Of a DNA stretch of 64,000 nucleotides, positions 21,230-33,942 are shown piece by piece. The notes under the pieces are model-generated. The model was given only the letters and a program-made list of their open reading frames with translations, was not told where the DNA came from and searched no databases. The translations under genes and the position numbers were made by a program. The stretch comes from Parelaphostrongylus tenuis (lineage: Eukaryota; Nematoda; Chromadorea; Rhabditida; Metastrongylidae), in assembly GCA_019055375.1 (NCBI GenBank), contig JAHQIW010003696.1, forward strand, positions 1 through 64,000. The letters run 5' to 3'. Numbering within the stretch: position 1 is the stretch's first letter; every line of letters begins with the position of its first letter.

Positions 21230-21899
21230 ATACCGCTCGGTCCTACTCCCATTCATATCTTGGTCCTGGATAAAAATTCAGCATATAAATTACAATTACT
21301 CTTTAGGCGTGTAGTGCATGACGCTTCCGACGTCGTAAGGAAGTTGGTACGTGTGCAGTTCTCTCCGACTGATCTGTAGTATTCATGTATTTATTTTGCT
21401 GCAAAAAAAATCATTTAGAGGTTAAGAAATAAATCAACGTGTCAGAAACGTGTTTTAGATAAACTCAGGGTAAAATCAGTCAGGAACTGTTTCCCTTAAT
21501 TGCTACCAGAATCAAAGAATATTCCGCAGAACATCATTTTGGAAAAGGTTATCTTAAAATGAGCGGAAAAACGAGCAAATAAAAAAATGAGTGATTCGTA
21601 TTGGCAAATCATAGGTCAAGATATTGTGATTGAGCATTATCTGTCGTCTCACCCATTCCTGGACTATGAGTATTACTTTGGCCATAGTCGAATGTGGGAA
21701 GTGCAATGCATGGAAGTGCTGCACAATGCACATGTGATTGTTGCTTCATTCCTACCTCAAGGATTATCAACCCTTTGTGATTTCATCAGCACAATATTAC
21801 TCGATATTTAGTTACTTATTAGCACTAAGAAATCCTGAGATATGGTTATCCGACTAAACCCGTTCAGGTTTCGATAGTTCATATCGAAGGAAGAGTGGC

Positions 21900-22000
21900 C
21901 AGAACGCGATGGCTTTGGTCTTGCAGTGGTAACACGCGTCCCCGGTACGCATAAAACGGGGTTTAACTCCCAGTAGGTCGGTTTTTGCGTTTCACTCAAT
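21900..22000 (+). mobile_element. tRNA-related SINE head (family B) in an astacin intron
   Basis: A-box-like TCTTGCAGTGG, then ACACGCGTCCCCGG, and a B-box-like GGTTTAACTCC. It is closest to the heads at 30.06 kb. Confidence 0.5.
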
Positions 22001-22096
22001 ATTCTTAGACATAAAATTTCAACTAATGCTACTATCACTAATGTCGTCAGCATTATTGGCGATCTTACATTAACATTCGATTAAACGTTGTCGTAC

Positions 22097-22228
22097 TTTG
22101 TCGAAATTGAAGAGAAGTGGTGGTGGGACGACGTTCTTATTGAGCATGACGGCAGCATCACGATCGTATCGCGACTGTTCATGAAACACTCCCAACGAAT
22201 GAGCGAGTTCGTGTGACGTCACACCAAA
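22097..22228 (-). CDS. Astacin zinc-site exon
   Basis: This 44-codon exon starts after TTGCAG and ends before GTACGA. It holds the complete HExxHxxGxxHExxRxDR signature of astacins: three zinc histidines, the catalytic glutamate and the family-specific RYDRD. Length and phase (0/0) agree with its neighbours at 23786-23980, once the extra base there is discounted, and at 21300-21373. This exon itself has no damage. Confidence 0.9.
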
Positions 22229-25200
22229 CTGCAAGCTAAGAAAAAAGTCCTTACTCCGTCCACATAGACCTTGCAATTTTTTATCATCTTTCTTTCACAG
22301 GTAATATTAGGTCGTTCCTTAACTGTTAGCACTCGAGCATTAATCACCAAATTTATCAACCAGAGATAATGTAGGTTGCATGATTTTGGCATCGTTCAGT
22401 TGCTCAATTTCTTGCAAACATTTTAGCATACAGCTTGCATGTACCTTCTCCAAGATGGAGCTGTCTTGAGAACAAATTCACTTGCTACTCCTGCACAGAC
22501 CTTCATTTGTTAATGCAGGGGAAATGCTAGTGATGCGGCACGCATAATTAATAGAGCTTCCTGTGGACGGTTCGAGCGCGACTGATCCTCCAGATTGTTT
22601 CCTTCAGCTTTAAACTTCGCGAACCATTTCCTAGCCGTCATTCTGCAACCGTATCATCTCCTTAAGCTCCATTATCTTCGCGTCGCTTCACTAGCATTCT
22701 AACCTACGCGCCATTCGTGTTTTAGTAGCAAGCGAATTTGTACCCGGTACAGCTGCACCTCAAGTATAGGCAGGTTGTATACCAAAATGTTCGCATGAAA
22801 ATGCGCTATTGATCGATACCAAAATCATGCAATTCTAATCTTTTCTAATTGGTAAGCTTCATGTATTGTTGCCCTAGTGCCAAAGCTTATGGAACAACTC
22901 AATATGTGGAAGAATGACAGATTCTAGAGATAGCAGCTTGGACAAAATAGGATTTTATGTTTATAGTACGTTTTTCATACCGATGAGGGAAAAATTTTTG
23001 GAATAATATTCAACTATCGTCTTCTACGATACTTCATTATTCGTTATTGCTCCTACCACCTAAGGAGCCTCAGCCGGGTAGTGTGGCTATCTGTGTATAT
23101 CTGCGGATTTTATATAGTTTGATGGGTCTAAGTCTTTCATTGGGCTTTCAACAGTCACAAGTTCTTGAGTATTAGCTAGGAAACTGAAACACTGACTAGA
23201 TTCAGGGACTTATTAGCCATGAAACGCAAATGTGCAAAACGATTCTGTCGCTACAGAGCCAAATTGACTTGAAGCTTTTTGGTTTTTTTCCAAGTATTTT
23301 CGCGTGGATGCGCTTGAACATTTACGAGTTGTATGCTAAATGTTGATTTGGCTATGAGCTTACAATTATGTTTCGATCGGTACAAAGAACAGAACAAGGT
23401 TCACTAATGAAAGGGCGTATTTAGGTTAGCTATATACGTGAATCTGCGATGCCGGATTGTCATAGCTAAATAAAGTAATTATGGGAGCCTATCACTTAAG
23501 CCATTAAAAACAATCGCCATCTAATAGAAATGATGATATGTTCCTGCTTCTCAGACGATCATGGTCACCTGTTATATTCTGCGCTCACAAAGGGCGAAGG
23601 TGTGAGATTACTCATGTCTACTGGCTTAATTTTATGGTTAGAGCAATCATGGGCAGTGATGATAAATCCAATGAATTGATTTAGCTTTCAAAATTGTTCA
23701 TTCAGAAACGAGAAATTTATTATTTTATTTTGAATGAGGTACTCAGAAACTCTAGTGTATCGCGACCTTTACCGCTGACACTTACACGTTCGCAGCCTTT
23801 GCCAATGCTGACCACTTGTCGACCAAGACTGTTCGTCCTTTCCCACGGTACTCCAGCATCCTTCATCATTGCCAATGAACTGGATAAACTGTGTCTCGTT
23901 GGTGTGTAGCCGGAAGTCAATACAGGTTTCAGTCTGCCAAAAGGTGATTGCTCGAATTACGTTCACAAGTGCTAGGCCGGCTGTAAGCAATGTAAATGAT
24001 TTCGTAGAAGTGAAAGCTAACCCTGAAGAAGCGATTAACTTTGGTTAGAAAACACCTACATCAACCTCTACCTCAGTAATTGGCTGGTCTTTGCAAGAGT
24101 TGAATTGAATACGTCATTCTTTGCGGTATAATTTAAGTTTGTTTTTCTTCATGGTTATACTTATTAAGTCAATTTGAACCTTGAACCTATATTTCTCCTA
24201 GCACAAACTTTTCAGTGAAACCTTTGATGAGTGTAAAGATACCTTTGAAAGCTTCCACGCAAGTTTTGAAGACGTGATTTGCTTCCATTTTGTCTTGAGT
24301 TTTCTTTCAATATGATGGTACTCACTTATGGAAGTGTGAATAGAGTACGGTACTCCATCTTGCCAAATAGTCTTCGGGTACATGGAGTTAAGGAAAGCTT
24401 TGCGTTTTCTGATACGTTTTCTTTTCGATGAATCGATTGAGTCTTCCACAATCTCCCTCAGACGATCAGGATGTAGTACTATATCGGACTGGTAAAGGAT
24501 GGAGCTGAAATCCGCAAGTGTTCTCAAAAATTTTGCACAACTGCCTTCATAATCTGAGCAGCTTTCCTTCCAGGCTTTTTTTTTGCCGTGCTTGCATGTG
24601 AAGATTCGAAATCTTTCCCGAGTAAAACACTACAACTTGAACTGAACCTAACATTGATGCAAGTAGTCACTGTATCTAGAGCATAAGTTGTACTATGGAC
24701 CCTAAGATAAATAATGCGCCGTGGTTTTTGGGCTCTCGGTAGCACGCTGCGGACTAACCACCTCTCCCGTATTCTAGGGTCTTAAAATCGATTTAAAGCC
24801 TATCTAGGAGGATATGTTAACATATTTATCCAAATAGCTTACAATTTTGCAAAGCCTGTTCTGCTTAAAAAGAGGAAAACGTGATCGGTTTATGAAGAGG
24901 AGGCTTGCCAGAGCACTTATACCTGTATTTTCGATTCAGTTCATTTATGGAAAACGACGGCGTGTCATATTCAATTCCAGCGGTCGTGACGTCCTGAAAG
25001 CACCAAGTGCACAAGCGACGGTTGAGAGAAGTCAATTATGACCCAAAACTCACGAACGATGTTGTTTTCCCATCATATTCGTTGGCAACTGACTCCGAAA
25101 GGGTGTCGAAGAGTCGTTGATGAACATTCAGTTGAAGTAGGTCAGTCAACTGAAATAATGAGCGCTTACAGAGATTTTTTCTTGTCTTCGTAAATAACTG

Positions 25201-25312
25201 AAAATCTTATCAAAACCTTTGATCCACATCAATTTTTATTTTTACTGCTGTTAGCTGTCGTATAGTGTTTCAAATATACATTTAAGAAGACTGAGTGTAT
25301 ACGAAAACCCAA

Positions 25313-25380
25313 CCTCAGGCGTGTTGAAACTAACATTTCAGCCATACCAGTGGCGCGTGCTCCCACTATACCGAGGAGGT
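25313..25380 (-). mobile_element. Degenerate tRNA-related SINE head (family B)
   Basis: GAGTGTATACGAAAACCCAACCTCAGG leads into a damaged B-box and GTGCTCCCACTATACCGAGG as the inverse A-box. A second damaged tRNA-like block follows near 25440-25570 on the plus strand (TTGCAGTGGTAAGCACATC...). Confidence 0.4.
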
Positions 25381-25997
25381 TACCGTTTTATGAACACTAA
25401 TTCTTCGATATGAACTATTGAAGGTGTTATCAACCAAGCATTAACGGGTTTGCAGTGGTAAGCACATCTTGACATTAATACTGTGGAGCTGAGAGCTTGA
25501 AAATTGAGGTAGCACGTGCTCCCGCTTTGGGTCAAACTCAGGTGCAACCCCCGCCCAGTTTGAGTTTTCGTGTACCACTGAATCTTCTCAGATGTACATT
25601 TCTCATTGGTGAAAATATCATCTTATGCGCTTATGTTCTTGAGGTTCGCCCCTATACGAAATAAAAACACTGGGTTTGTGAGCTGCTACCTGATTTGCTC
25701 GAAATCAGCTCACTCTAGCGTATCCAAGAACTGCCTTTGGTGAACATCTATAAATGCCCAGAATTGTTATGCCTACGATACGTGGGTCAAAGAAATGACG
25801 TCTTCGATGATCGGAGAGTCGTATGTCGTTGTAAAGAGAACAGATGAACGCACTTATTGGGCGAATAAGGTATCAGAAAAAAATCTGTTATTTATGGGGA
25901 ATGAGCAGGGTTGGGTTCAACTTCGCGAAACGTGGTCTTTTCTGTGAAGTCAACATTTTCAGTGCACGTATGCTTGAAAAGCAGTTTGGATGATTAG

Positions 25998-26710
25998 ATG
26001 AAACGGACAATGATGATGAGAAGTCTTTCGTTCCAAGTGTTTTCTCAAAACCACAGCTCAAATATCAATATGCCTCATAATAATTTTTTTGAGCCACGCA
26101 TGTCAGTGGTCTGTCTAAGAGGGCTGACTTATAGAGCACGATACACATGTTTCGATCTTGTGATCTCGTCACTCGGGCAGTTACCCTTTTTCGTCTTTTG
26201 GCAATCCTGTGTGGGTGCTCTAGTCCCCACACTAAGAGTTAGCGACGACGAGCGTTTTACACTCTATGTCCAGTGAAAATCTCACCAACCAGAGTGTTGT
26301 ACACTCGATTACTCGTGGCTAGTATATTCAACATATCATAACTTTCGTTCGAGTGTTTTCTTAAGACCACAGCTCAAATTTCAATTGCCTAGCAATCATT
26401 TTGAGCCACGCATGTTAGTGGTCTGTCAAAGAGGGCTGACTTATAGAGCCCGATACTCGTGTTTAGATCTTGCTCTATGTTCGGTGAGATTTTCACTGGA
26501 CATAGAGTATAACGGTATGTCGTCACTAACTCTTAGCGTGAGGAGTGGAGCACCCACACAGGATTGGCAAAAGACGAGAAAGGGTAACTGCCCGACTGAC
26601 GAGATCGCAGGATCGAAGCACGTGTACCGGGCTCTATAAGTTAGCCCTCTTCAATAGACCACTGACATGCGTGGCTCAAAAAAATGATTACCAAGCAGAT
26701 GATAAGAAGT
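25998..26710. mobile_element. Nested foldback MITEs, copy 3
   Basis: The left segment (about 26028-26285) and the right segment (about 26480-26705) are inverted copies over roughly 230-250 bases. Both contain GACTTATAGAGC or its inverse, GTGGGTGCTC/GAGCACCCAC, CTAACTCTTAG and the GACATAGAGT block. Between them lies a second, truncated left arm (about 26340-26475). The 84- and 92-codon frames here are repeat artefacts. Confidence 0.7.
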
Positions 26711-29200
26711 ATATTTGAACCGATTATCAACAATATGAGGGTGTTAATGTGCAGGAATATTTCTAATCCACAATTCCAAAACCTTCCTGAACGAAGAATG
26801 TAAAGAGATAGATCAAATGGATGAAGTGTTGAGACTTTTACGATATACATGCAAGGTCATGCAAATGAGTATATATGTTTTTTTGAATGTCATGTCTGTT
26901 AATCTGATCATATGTTTTGAGCCTTCTATGAGGTCTGGTATTGCTCTTATACAGTACTACACAACTGCTACGCCTTTACAGGCTATCAGTAGAACGGTGC
27001 CTTTCGATTCAACCAATACCCTACTTATTAAGACTCGACGCCGAATTATTCAAATAACCGCATGTCGAGCGACAAAATCTTCCGACATTACAATGGCTAC
27101 AATCGAGCGCTTATGGCTGGTAGAATGAATCATACCTTTACTTTCGACTGTTCATATAAACAAGCTATATAGATTTATTTAATCCAACGTCAATTTCTCC
27201 ATAGGTAGAGAATATACGACCTGCAAAGGATCGGCTGAACCGAAAGGCACCGTGCTACTGAGGGGCTTGTAGTAGTGAAGCAGCTGCCCAATTCTGTATA
27301 AGTTTATACCATATCCCATAAAAGGCTCGAAAAATGTCATCAGATTATCAGATTATTATTGTTTTCGAGCGAGGTCTATATGAATAGTCGGAAGTAAAGG
27401 TGTAGTATGTCTGTCCACTTCTATCTGTAACGCTGCTTTATGCAGCAAAGACACAAAAAGATGCGTCAACCGTGAGAAACTTGCACATTATCACCCTTGG
27501 ACGACCTCTGTTGAGGTATGACTGGCACTCACAACATAAAGCCGGAGTACGAAGCTTTGATCTTCTAACTCTGCATGACGAAAGCGCCAAGTGGAATAAG
27601 GAGTTTTGTCAGGTTTGTGTTACAATATAGTTCAGAAGAGTACTGGCAACCCACTCCAGGACTAAATGAGCTCCAGTTCTCAAAACATTCGATTTTACTC
27701 ATTTTACAGCGATTTTTTGTAGGAACGACGGACTAAAATGAAGACTATCTCTTGTTTTTTTTTTTCATAAAGCAAGAAATGTAGATAACGCTATAGCTTG
27801 TGGAAGAGTAGAAAATGAAGCAGAAATATGCGAAACTGTCTAAAAGAGATCATCTGACTATGCCTCACTGTGGATGAAATAGTGGCTTGAGGCAGTAAAG
27901 ATTGAATGGTACCAAAATTGTATGGATTTCCCAAAATCTCCGAAGATAATATCTTGTTCAAGTAGCAAAATAGAAGTTCGACCCAAGCTTTTTTTTCCTT
28001 TGCACGCCTTTTTTTCAAACTAGGTTGAACCTCAATCCAAATCAGTGCAAAAAGCTGTTTGAGGATCACGTTGGATCACGTTTCCTTGGTATTACTTCTG
28101 AGTAAAGCCAGAAAAATTTTCTCAGAAAAAAAGGCATTTGGATGGCTAAGAAAGATGTTCGGTGATATCAAAAGTACGACCACGTGCTTATAATTGTCAT
28201 CGTTACTAGAGCTGTACATCTCAACCACGAAGAATGTAAATCAACGAAGGACTATGACGGCCATGCAGAAAAACTTAAACAGCTTACCGTGAACGACTCG
28301 GTTTGCGGATGAGGCGATATTACCATAATTAAGAACAGTGCGATCACCAGTACAATCATAGCGTGTGGTCGATGGACAATTTTTTTGCCCACCTTTTTAT
28401 GGATTCGAGTTTTTTGTGGCTTGACCGATCACTCGGCGGCGGCCCATTAATTTAGCGGGCAATAAAAGTGAATCGATCAAGTCAGATCGGGGAAGATACA
28501 GGATGTAAGAGTCACCCACTTCCGATTGTTATGTCCGCTACTATGAAATCACGAAAAGTAGAACCGGTCATTATAATCACAACATACCACGAAACGAAGC
28601 CATTAGAAACAAATGAGCTCTTCTAATGAAAAAAATGGATAGAATAACTAGCGTTTAGACAAAATGTGCATCATTGTCTGTATGGTGTAATATGAGTTGC
28701 GTAAGAAAAAAATTAGAAGGTGCCCACAACAGACACTCCATATTCGGCTTAGAATTTTATGATAATGTCCAGGATCCATTGGTGCACAGAAACAAACCAC
28801 GTAGGTACAGGTCAGTAGATGTGATGCTCTTTTGCCGTCGCTTAAGCGAAACATACAGGCAGACTTGATGTGAGCTTATAAGAAGGCAAGAGATTTTGAT
28901 GGTACTTACTCCAAAGGTGAACACGAACTTTGTAAACTGTGCTATCGTTGATCGCCTTAATATTTTAACTTCTTAAACAATCAGTCCAATTATGCTTAGC
29001 GGTTGTTAAATACAAGGCGAGCCTTGAAATAGTAATCTCGACGACAATTTACATAATTCAACGATCGTTGTGTTCAATATGCAGTGGTTCCTTTTGTGGA
29101 TCTTAAAAAAAGGTTGTTCAGCCTAACAGTCGAACTTATCCCTCTCATACAACTTTCTAGCTATACATTTTCTTATAATTTGTTTTTATGTAGCAACAAT
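26711..29200. other. Region without assignable genes
   Basis: I see foldback-arm remnants near 26900-27000 (GTCTGGTATTGCTCTTATAC) and near 27340, and otherwise unassigned AT-rich sequence. Open frames at 26817 (103 codons), 27791 (minus, 92 codons) and 28674 (64 codons) lack recognisable domains and flanking splice logic. The astacin signal exon could lie in this region or just below it, but nothing convincing was seen. Confidence 0.35.
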
Positions 29201-29215
29201 GCAGTCGACTATTTC

Positions 29216-29560
29216 AAGAACTAGCTTGAGAACAATACAATCTGATAATGTATTTTGAACCTTTAAAGAGGTCTGTTATGGGCCCCCACACAGTGCAAAT
29301 CACGTGTTTCTGCCTTGCAGCCTCATCAGTTACTCGATTCCTTTTCGTACCCCTGTATAGAGGAATCTACGACAAACTCTTCACCTTCTACATACGGTGA
29401 AACAAACGCCGTGGCGTTCTTTCAGAGCGCCGATTGTGATTGACTGTCGATTGTATGAGTATGGTTGTTACGTCGAGTGTAAAATCGTCGCCAATTCCTT
29501 CACATAGAGGCAGACCCCCGAGGAACTGCTTGAACGAAAAAGCATCGGGCAACTGACGAG
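29216..29560. mobile_element. Foldback MITE, copy 4, diverged
   Basis: The left arm has GAGGTCTGTTATGGGCCCCC, AATCACGTGTTTCTGCCTTG and CAGCCTCATCAG. The right arm is short (GGGCAACTGACGAGC near 29545). The right part is truncated by the neighbouring element. Confidence 0.5.
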
Positions 29561-29639
29561 CTTGGTAAGCTTTCTAGATCTTCATTGACTCTAATAATTC
29601 CTTTCAATTCACACATGAAATATTGATCATGCCGCTTGT

Positions 29640-30870
29640 TTTAAGTGTTTTCTCAAGACCACACTCAAAATCAAATGTATCTCATGATTTTCGAAATTTC
29701 TATTATTTCACTGCATATTTCGCAGTGTTATGATCATTTTTATACATTCCTAAGAGAACTGAGTGGTGAGCAAAAATACGACCTCAGGCGGGAATCGAAC
29801 CCAGGTTACATTCTATCCGGGGACGCGTGCTCTACCACTACATCACTGAGGCACATTTGCCCCACCACTCATTCTCTTACGAATGTATAAAAATGATCAT
29901 AACACTGCGAAATATGCAGTGAAATAATAGAAATTTCGAATATCAGTAATTAGAATAGCTGTCACCTCAACTGGGTTTACAAAGCGAAATCGCATACCCG
30001 ACCAAACCTGTCAAAGGTTGGTAGCTGATAGCTAACATTGAGGTGTTGAAGAATGAGTGGTCGGGCAAATGTGCCTCAGTGGTGTAGTGGTAGAGCACGC
30101 GTCCCCGGACAGGGTGAAACGTGGGTTCGGTTCCCGCCTGAGGTCGTGTTTTTGCTCACCACTCAGTTCTCTCAGGAATATCTCATGATTATTAAATGTG
30201 GTCTGTTATGGGCTCTTGACCAACGCGATACACGTGCTTTGACTTTGCAGCCCCGTCAATTGAGCAGGTCCTTCATCTTTGGTCAATCCTCTCGAGGGTT
30301 CCTACATCCTCATGTAAAAGTAGGCGACGACGAACGACTTACACAGTTGCCACTAAGTGAATTAAATCACAAGATCGGCGTGTTTGCCACTCAATTGCTC
30401 TTAGCTGGTAATTTTGTAAAATCATACCGTTTGTTTCAAGTATTTTCTTAAGACCACGCTCGAAATTGAACATATCTTGTAATCATTAACAGGCCACATG
30501 TCATGCTGGCTCAAATAATAATTATAAGATATATTTGATTTTGAGTGTGGTTGTAAGGCAACACTTGAAACGAACGGTGCAACATATCAAAAATGCCAGC
30601 CAAGAGCAATCGAGTGTCAAACACTGCCGATCTAGTGATTTATTTCACTTGACAGCAACTGTGTGAATCGCTCATCGTCGCTTACTCTTTCTAGGGGATG
30701 TAGGGGTCCCGAGGCGATTGGCTAAAGACGAAGGGCCTGCCCGATTGACGAGGCTACAAGGCCGAAACGTGTATCAGGCTACACAAGAGCCCACAACAGA
30801 ATGACCACATAACATGTTGGCTCAAATAGTAATTATGAGATATTCGATTCTAATTCCTTCCTTTGAAGGG
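29640..30870. mobile_element. Foldback MITE cluster, copy 5, split by a SINE insertion
   Basis: The left arm starts at 29640 (TCTCAAGACCACACTC), is interrupted at 29690-30178, and continues at 30191 (GTGGTCTGTTATGGGCTC, GATACACGTGC). A second pair of arms follows at about 30450-30560 and 30740-30850 (GACGAGGCTACAAGGCCGAA, ACACAAGAGCCCA). Two elements therefore appear to overlap or be fused here. Confidence 0.6.
29690..30178. mobile_element. Composite tRNA-SINE insertion with 12-bp target duplication and 60-bp perfect inverted repeat
   Basis: The insertion is flanked by TATCTCATGATT at 29678-29689 and 30179-30190. Inside, 29690-29749 and 29881-29940 are perfect inverse complements over 60 bases. 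The 131-base loop between them holds a minus-strand tRNA-like head (about 29757-29876). A second, plus-strand tRNA-like unit follows at 30053-30175 (TGGTGTAGTGG, GAGCACGCGTCCCCGG, GGTTCGGTTCCCGCC). The two heads are head-to-head inverted copies, suggesting a template-switched or inverted tandem SINE insertion. Confidence 0.75.
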
Positions 30871-31059
30871 AATAGTGCACGCTAAGCGACTTCGTCGCTC
30901 CATATCGTATCCCGTATAGACTATTCTCGTTAACTCAATATTATTTTTCCTAAAAAATTGTTGCTACAAAGTTGCGTTATGGTTTTTGAATAATTCTTGT
31001 GTAGTGTGTACTAATTTGGCTATCGGTCTTCGATGACGTTGGTGTATAAGCTGAGTAGA

Positions 31060-33000
31060 ATTACTTTTTCCAAGATGATGAAATTAAGTAAAGTGGCGTC
31101 TTGTACTCTCGAGATCATGCTTTTCATAGGGTTCCTTCGTTGCACACATCCCGCGCTGGGCTTTTATTGAAGCACTGTTTGCACTCCCGTTCTTTCACCA
31201 GCTTTCTCTCAACCTATTGGAAGTTAATTCAAGAGACAAACTCGAAAACCCATAAACCATACTTCTTATCGAGACTGTCGGTTTCGATATCTTCGCAAGA
31301 ACAAGTCGAAAAGCAACAATTTCAATTTATGAAAAAAGGTTCAATCATAGTGAAGACTTTCACGCTTCATTAGACGGCTTTAACTTGTATCAACCAATTT
31401 GGAACGTCCCTAAGATGCTTGTAAGAGTGTTTGAGATTTCTGAAAAAAGAGTTCGATTTTGTTCTGGTTGAGTTATGGCAAAAACACTTATGTGGCAAAG
31501 TCCATCGAAATGCGGTTACTGCTTTATCAATTATCCCACGCCATCGGTGTTGCTGAGTAAATCCGCGTTTAACAGAAAACAAACGACTGAGTACTTTGGT
31601 TTAATAACAGGTTTTTGAAATGAATCGATTCACACGTATTCATATCCGGTGACTTAAACTGTGTGTAGTGCCCCCTTATCCATTCCTTGATCATTGCGGT
31701 AAACCTGATCATCATTTTCTTAAAATGTATCCTCCAAACCTCAGGAAAGAGATTTGATGCTCGCCGATGCACATTAAGTGTTGCTAGTCAGCATACTTCT
31801 TCCAGAATTTGTAGTGTTGAGAGTTTTTAGATTTGAAAGCTTACGGCGGTAATTATCCTACTTTAAGCTGTCGCGGTGGGGCTTTTTCTGAGCAAAAAAT
31901 TAGGATCTTTACTTCCATTGTTCTTGGTCGCTAACGCTACCGTGTAACTTATTGGACTCTGGTATTTGATGTGCTCACTGAGTTCCATGGTCCGAATGAT
32001 AACTTACATGCTAAGAGTTATTGCAAACTATCTCTTCATTTAACTTTAAACTTTCGCCCGATTTCTTGTGGAGGAAACAATCTCTAACTGCTCAAGACCT
32101 TTCTGTATCACTCATAAAGAGATAGATTCTATCCAGCACATACACCTGTTTCAGGGCCAGTACATGGTCTATCAGTTTGTAACCCTTCACTTGCTACATA
32201 CGGGTCAGCGGCATATCCGTGCTAACACCTGATAAAGGGATCCTTCAGTTGGAAGATGAATAACCAAAATAATCTGATCATTCAACTATATTAACAACAC
32301 GTGATAGTTTTATCCGAATTCGTATTTTGTGAGTGTAATTGGATGGCACCGTCTTTTCAACGAAAAATGCATCACTTTTAGGGAAACTCTGCATTTTTGA
32401 TGGGAAAATGAGGTTTTTCCAATTTTAGGTTTTTACAGCCACTGTTCAATCGCCGTTGCACCTCACAAAATAGTGTGTCTGGTATCCTCTACTATTTGTA
32501 CCCTTCTAATTTCCTTGATTACCGATAACACAAGTAGGCACTAGTAAAGGCTTCGATCGTCCTGTCACACACGAGAACCGTTCGATGGGCTTCAGAGTTC
32601 AAAATGAGACTGAATAGAATTTATTTTCTAATATAATGCCTTTTGAACATTTTTGACTATGAGGTAACTTCGTATAGCCTACAAACCTCTGCAGTGAGCA
32701 ATTCCTAAATTCTCAAATGAGAATTATCAAGATTTTCTTTATCTTAGGTGAGGCGAACTATAATAGACCCCCTCCACAGTTATACATCGTTACTATCTAC
32801 TTGAAATTATCGACTAACCTTGACAAGACGATAACATATGATGGGAAGAAAGTCCAAAGACTAACATTAATTTTAGAACATTCTAATTATTCAGAAAGTC
32901 TGTGGAATCATAAAAGTAGTTTTTCGTTGAAGGACTGAATATTCGACCTCATTCGCTGGACAAGAACTTCTCACCTAGAGTGCTAAAAATCATTCGAAAG
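31060..33000. other. Region without assignable genes
   Basis: Minus-strand frames at 31370-31582 and 31569-31772 (Lys/Arg-rich, overlapping) and a plus frame at 31101 could be remnants of a transposon protein, but no family motif is visible. Nothing else is supported. Confidence 0.3.
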
Positions 33001-33075
33001 CATGAATCTCTGGCTAGCTCGATGGATAGCCGATTTTCATAAAAGTCTTTATTATAACGCTTCAATGGAAGGAGT
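32935..33075. mobile_element. End fragment of the large palindromic element
   Basis: TTCGACCTCATTCGCTGGACAAGAA and ATCATTCGAAAGCATG correspond in order to the left arm at 18860-18960. No matching right arm was found, so this is a solo end. Confidence 0.55.
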
Positions 33076-33942
33076 ACATTCATGTTTCACACACGCGTTT
33101 TTCTCGCAGTACAAAGCTCTTTTTCAGACCGTGAAAAATCATTCGTTAGCGTAGGATGTAATAATTCTAAGGCTGTGCTTATTATCTGTGAAGACAGTTA
33201 GTATGCAGCGCAGCAGAGAGATTTAGATATGTTCACATAATCGAGCAAGTGTTTTCTGACTAACCTACAGGGTGGGGGAGGGGAAAGAGAGATACAAAGG
33301 ACGGATGCTGCGATCTCAACACGGCTTTCGATCGATTAGCGCTTCGTTGGATCACATAGAAGTGTGGTTTTTGATGTTTAATTGAGTTTTGTTTATTCGC
33401 TCTAAAATAAACTCCAGATCAAACGTCTGAATCTGATACTGAGAGATTTTCTCTACACATTCATGTGCTTTTCGTGCTTTCAGCAAAGTGATAGTTGAGT
33501 TGGCTGATGTAAAACATAATTTTATTGTGAATTTAATTGCGTTGTAGAAGGTCTCTTCGAAAAGCGACAGAGATTTGAGCTTTTGAATGTTACTAACACT
33601 CTTATGGAAAGTTCTTGTGCAGCGAATAGGACCGACCGAATATTTATGTGTCGCCGTCTACTGCAAAAGAACCCATAAGGAATTTGATGGCTCAAAATCG
33701 AAAACGGAATCATTTTAGAGCTTTATGAGTATTTTTTAGCATGTGCATGAGTTCGATACCAGCCATAGTGATTGACAATGCTAATACAAAGGCGTTACCA
33801 ATGTGCAAGCTTTCGGGAGCTAATACCGTGATTGAACAATAGTGTTTGCAGACTGAATTGATGGTACTAGTGATTATCTCTGATTTTCATGCTGACTATA
33901 AAGCACATCAGACTTCGTTGATAAACAAATGCGCATAATGGG

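Larger units (their letters stand above)
17320..25149 (-). pseudogene. Astacin metalloprotease (propeptide, protease, EGF, CUB-like) with three frame breaks
   Basis: Ten minus-strand exons chain with GT/AG borders: 25054-25149, 24923-24993, 24326-24629 (propeptide, basic cleavage site KRKRIRKRK, mature start with IWQDGVPYSI), 23786-23980 (TFWQTETCIDF), 22097-22228 (zinc motif), 21300-21373 (Met-turn SVMHY), 20881-21008 (YLQQSMGQMEGPSFLD), 20148-20217 and 19728-19890 (EGF with CSRC and CPSGYGGALC, then CGGELI of the CUB-like part), 17320-17442 (APIGKRV, CWEDGVEFK). Such proteins are secreted zinc endopeptidases, and in nematodes many act on cuticle or are released. Intact residues include all zinc ligands of HELAHSLGVFHEQSRYDR. 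Single-base disruptions lie in three exons: one base short in the run at 24526-24530, one base extra near 23825-23828, one extra near 17385. Border phases fit only if these indels are discounted, so the frame was open recently. The signal-peptide exon and the last CUB exon(s) are not located. A pseudogene is likely; assembly indels are the alternative. Confidence 0.85.

Noticed and set aside
24198..24527. 109-codon minus-strand ORF as an independent gene
   Set aside because: It starts at a non-ATG codon and its first two thirds are the astacin propeptide and mature start. The rest runs past the donor at 24325 into the intron.
26817..27128. 103-codon ORF as a membrane protein gene
   Set aside because: The frame overlaps foldback-arm remnants and has no coherent topology or splice context.
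30060..30150. Functional tRNA gene
   Set aside because: A- and B-boxes are good, but the acceptor stem and anticodon arm do not close properly. The unit repeats with the same flanks at several loci, which marks a SINE.
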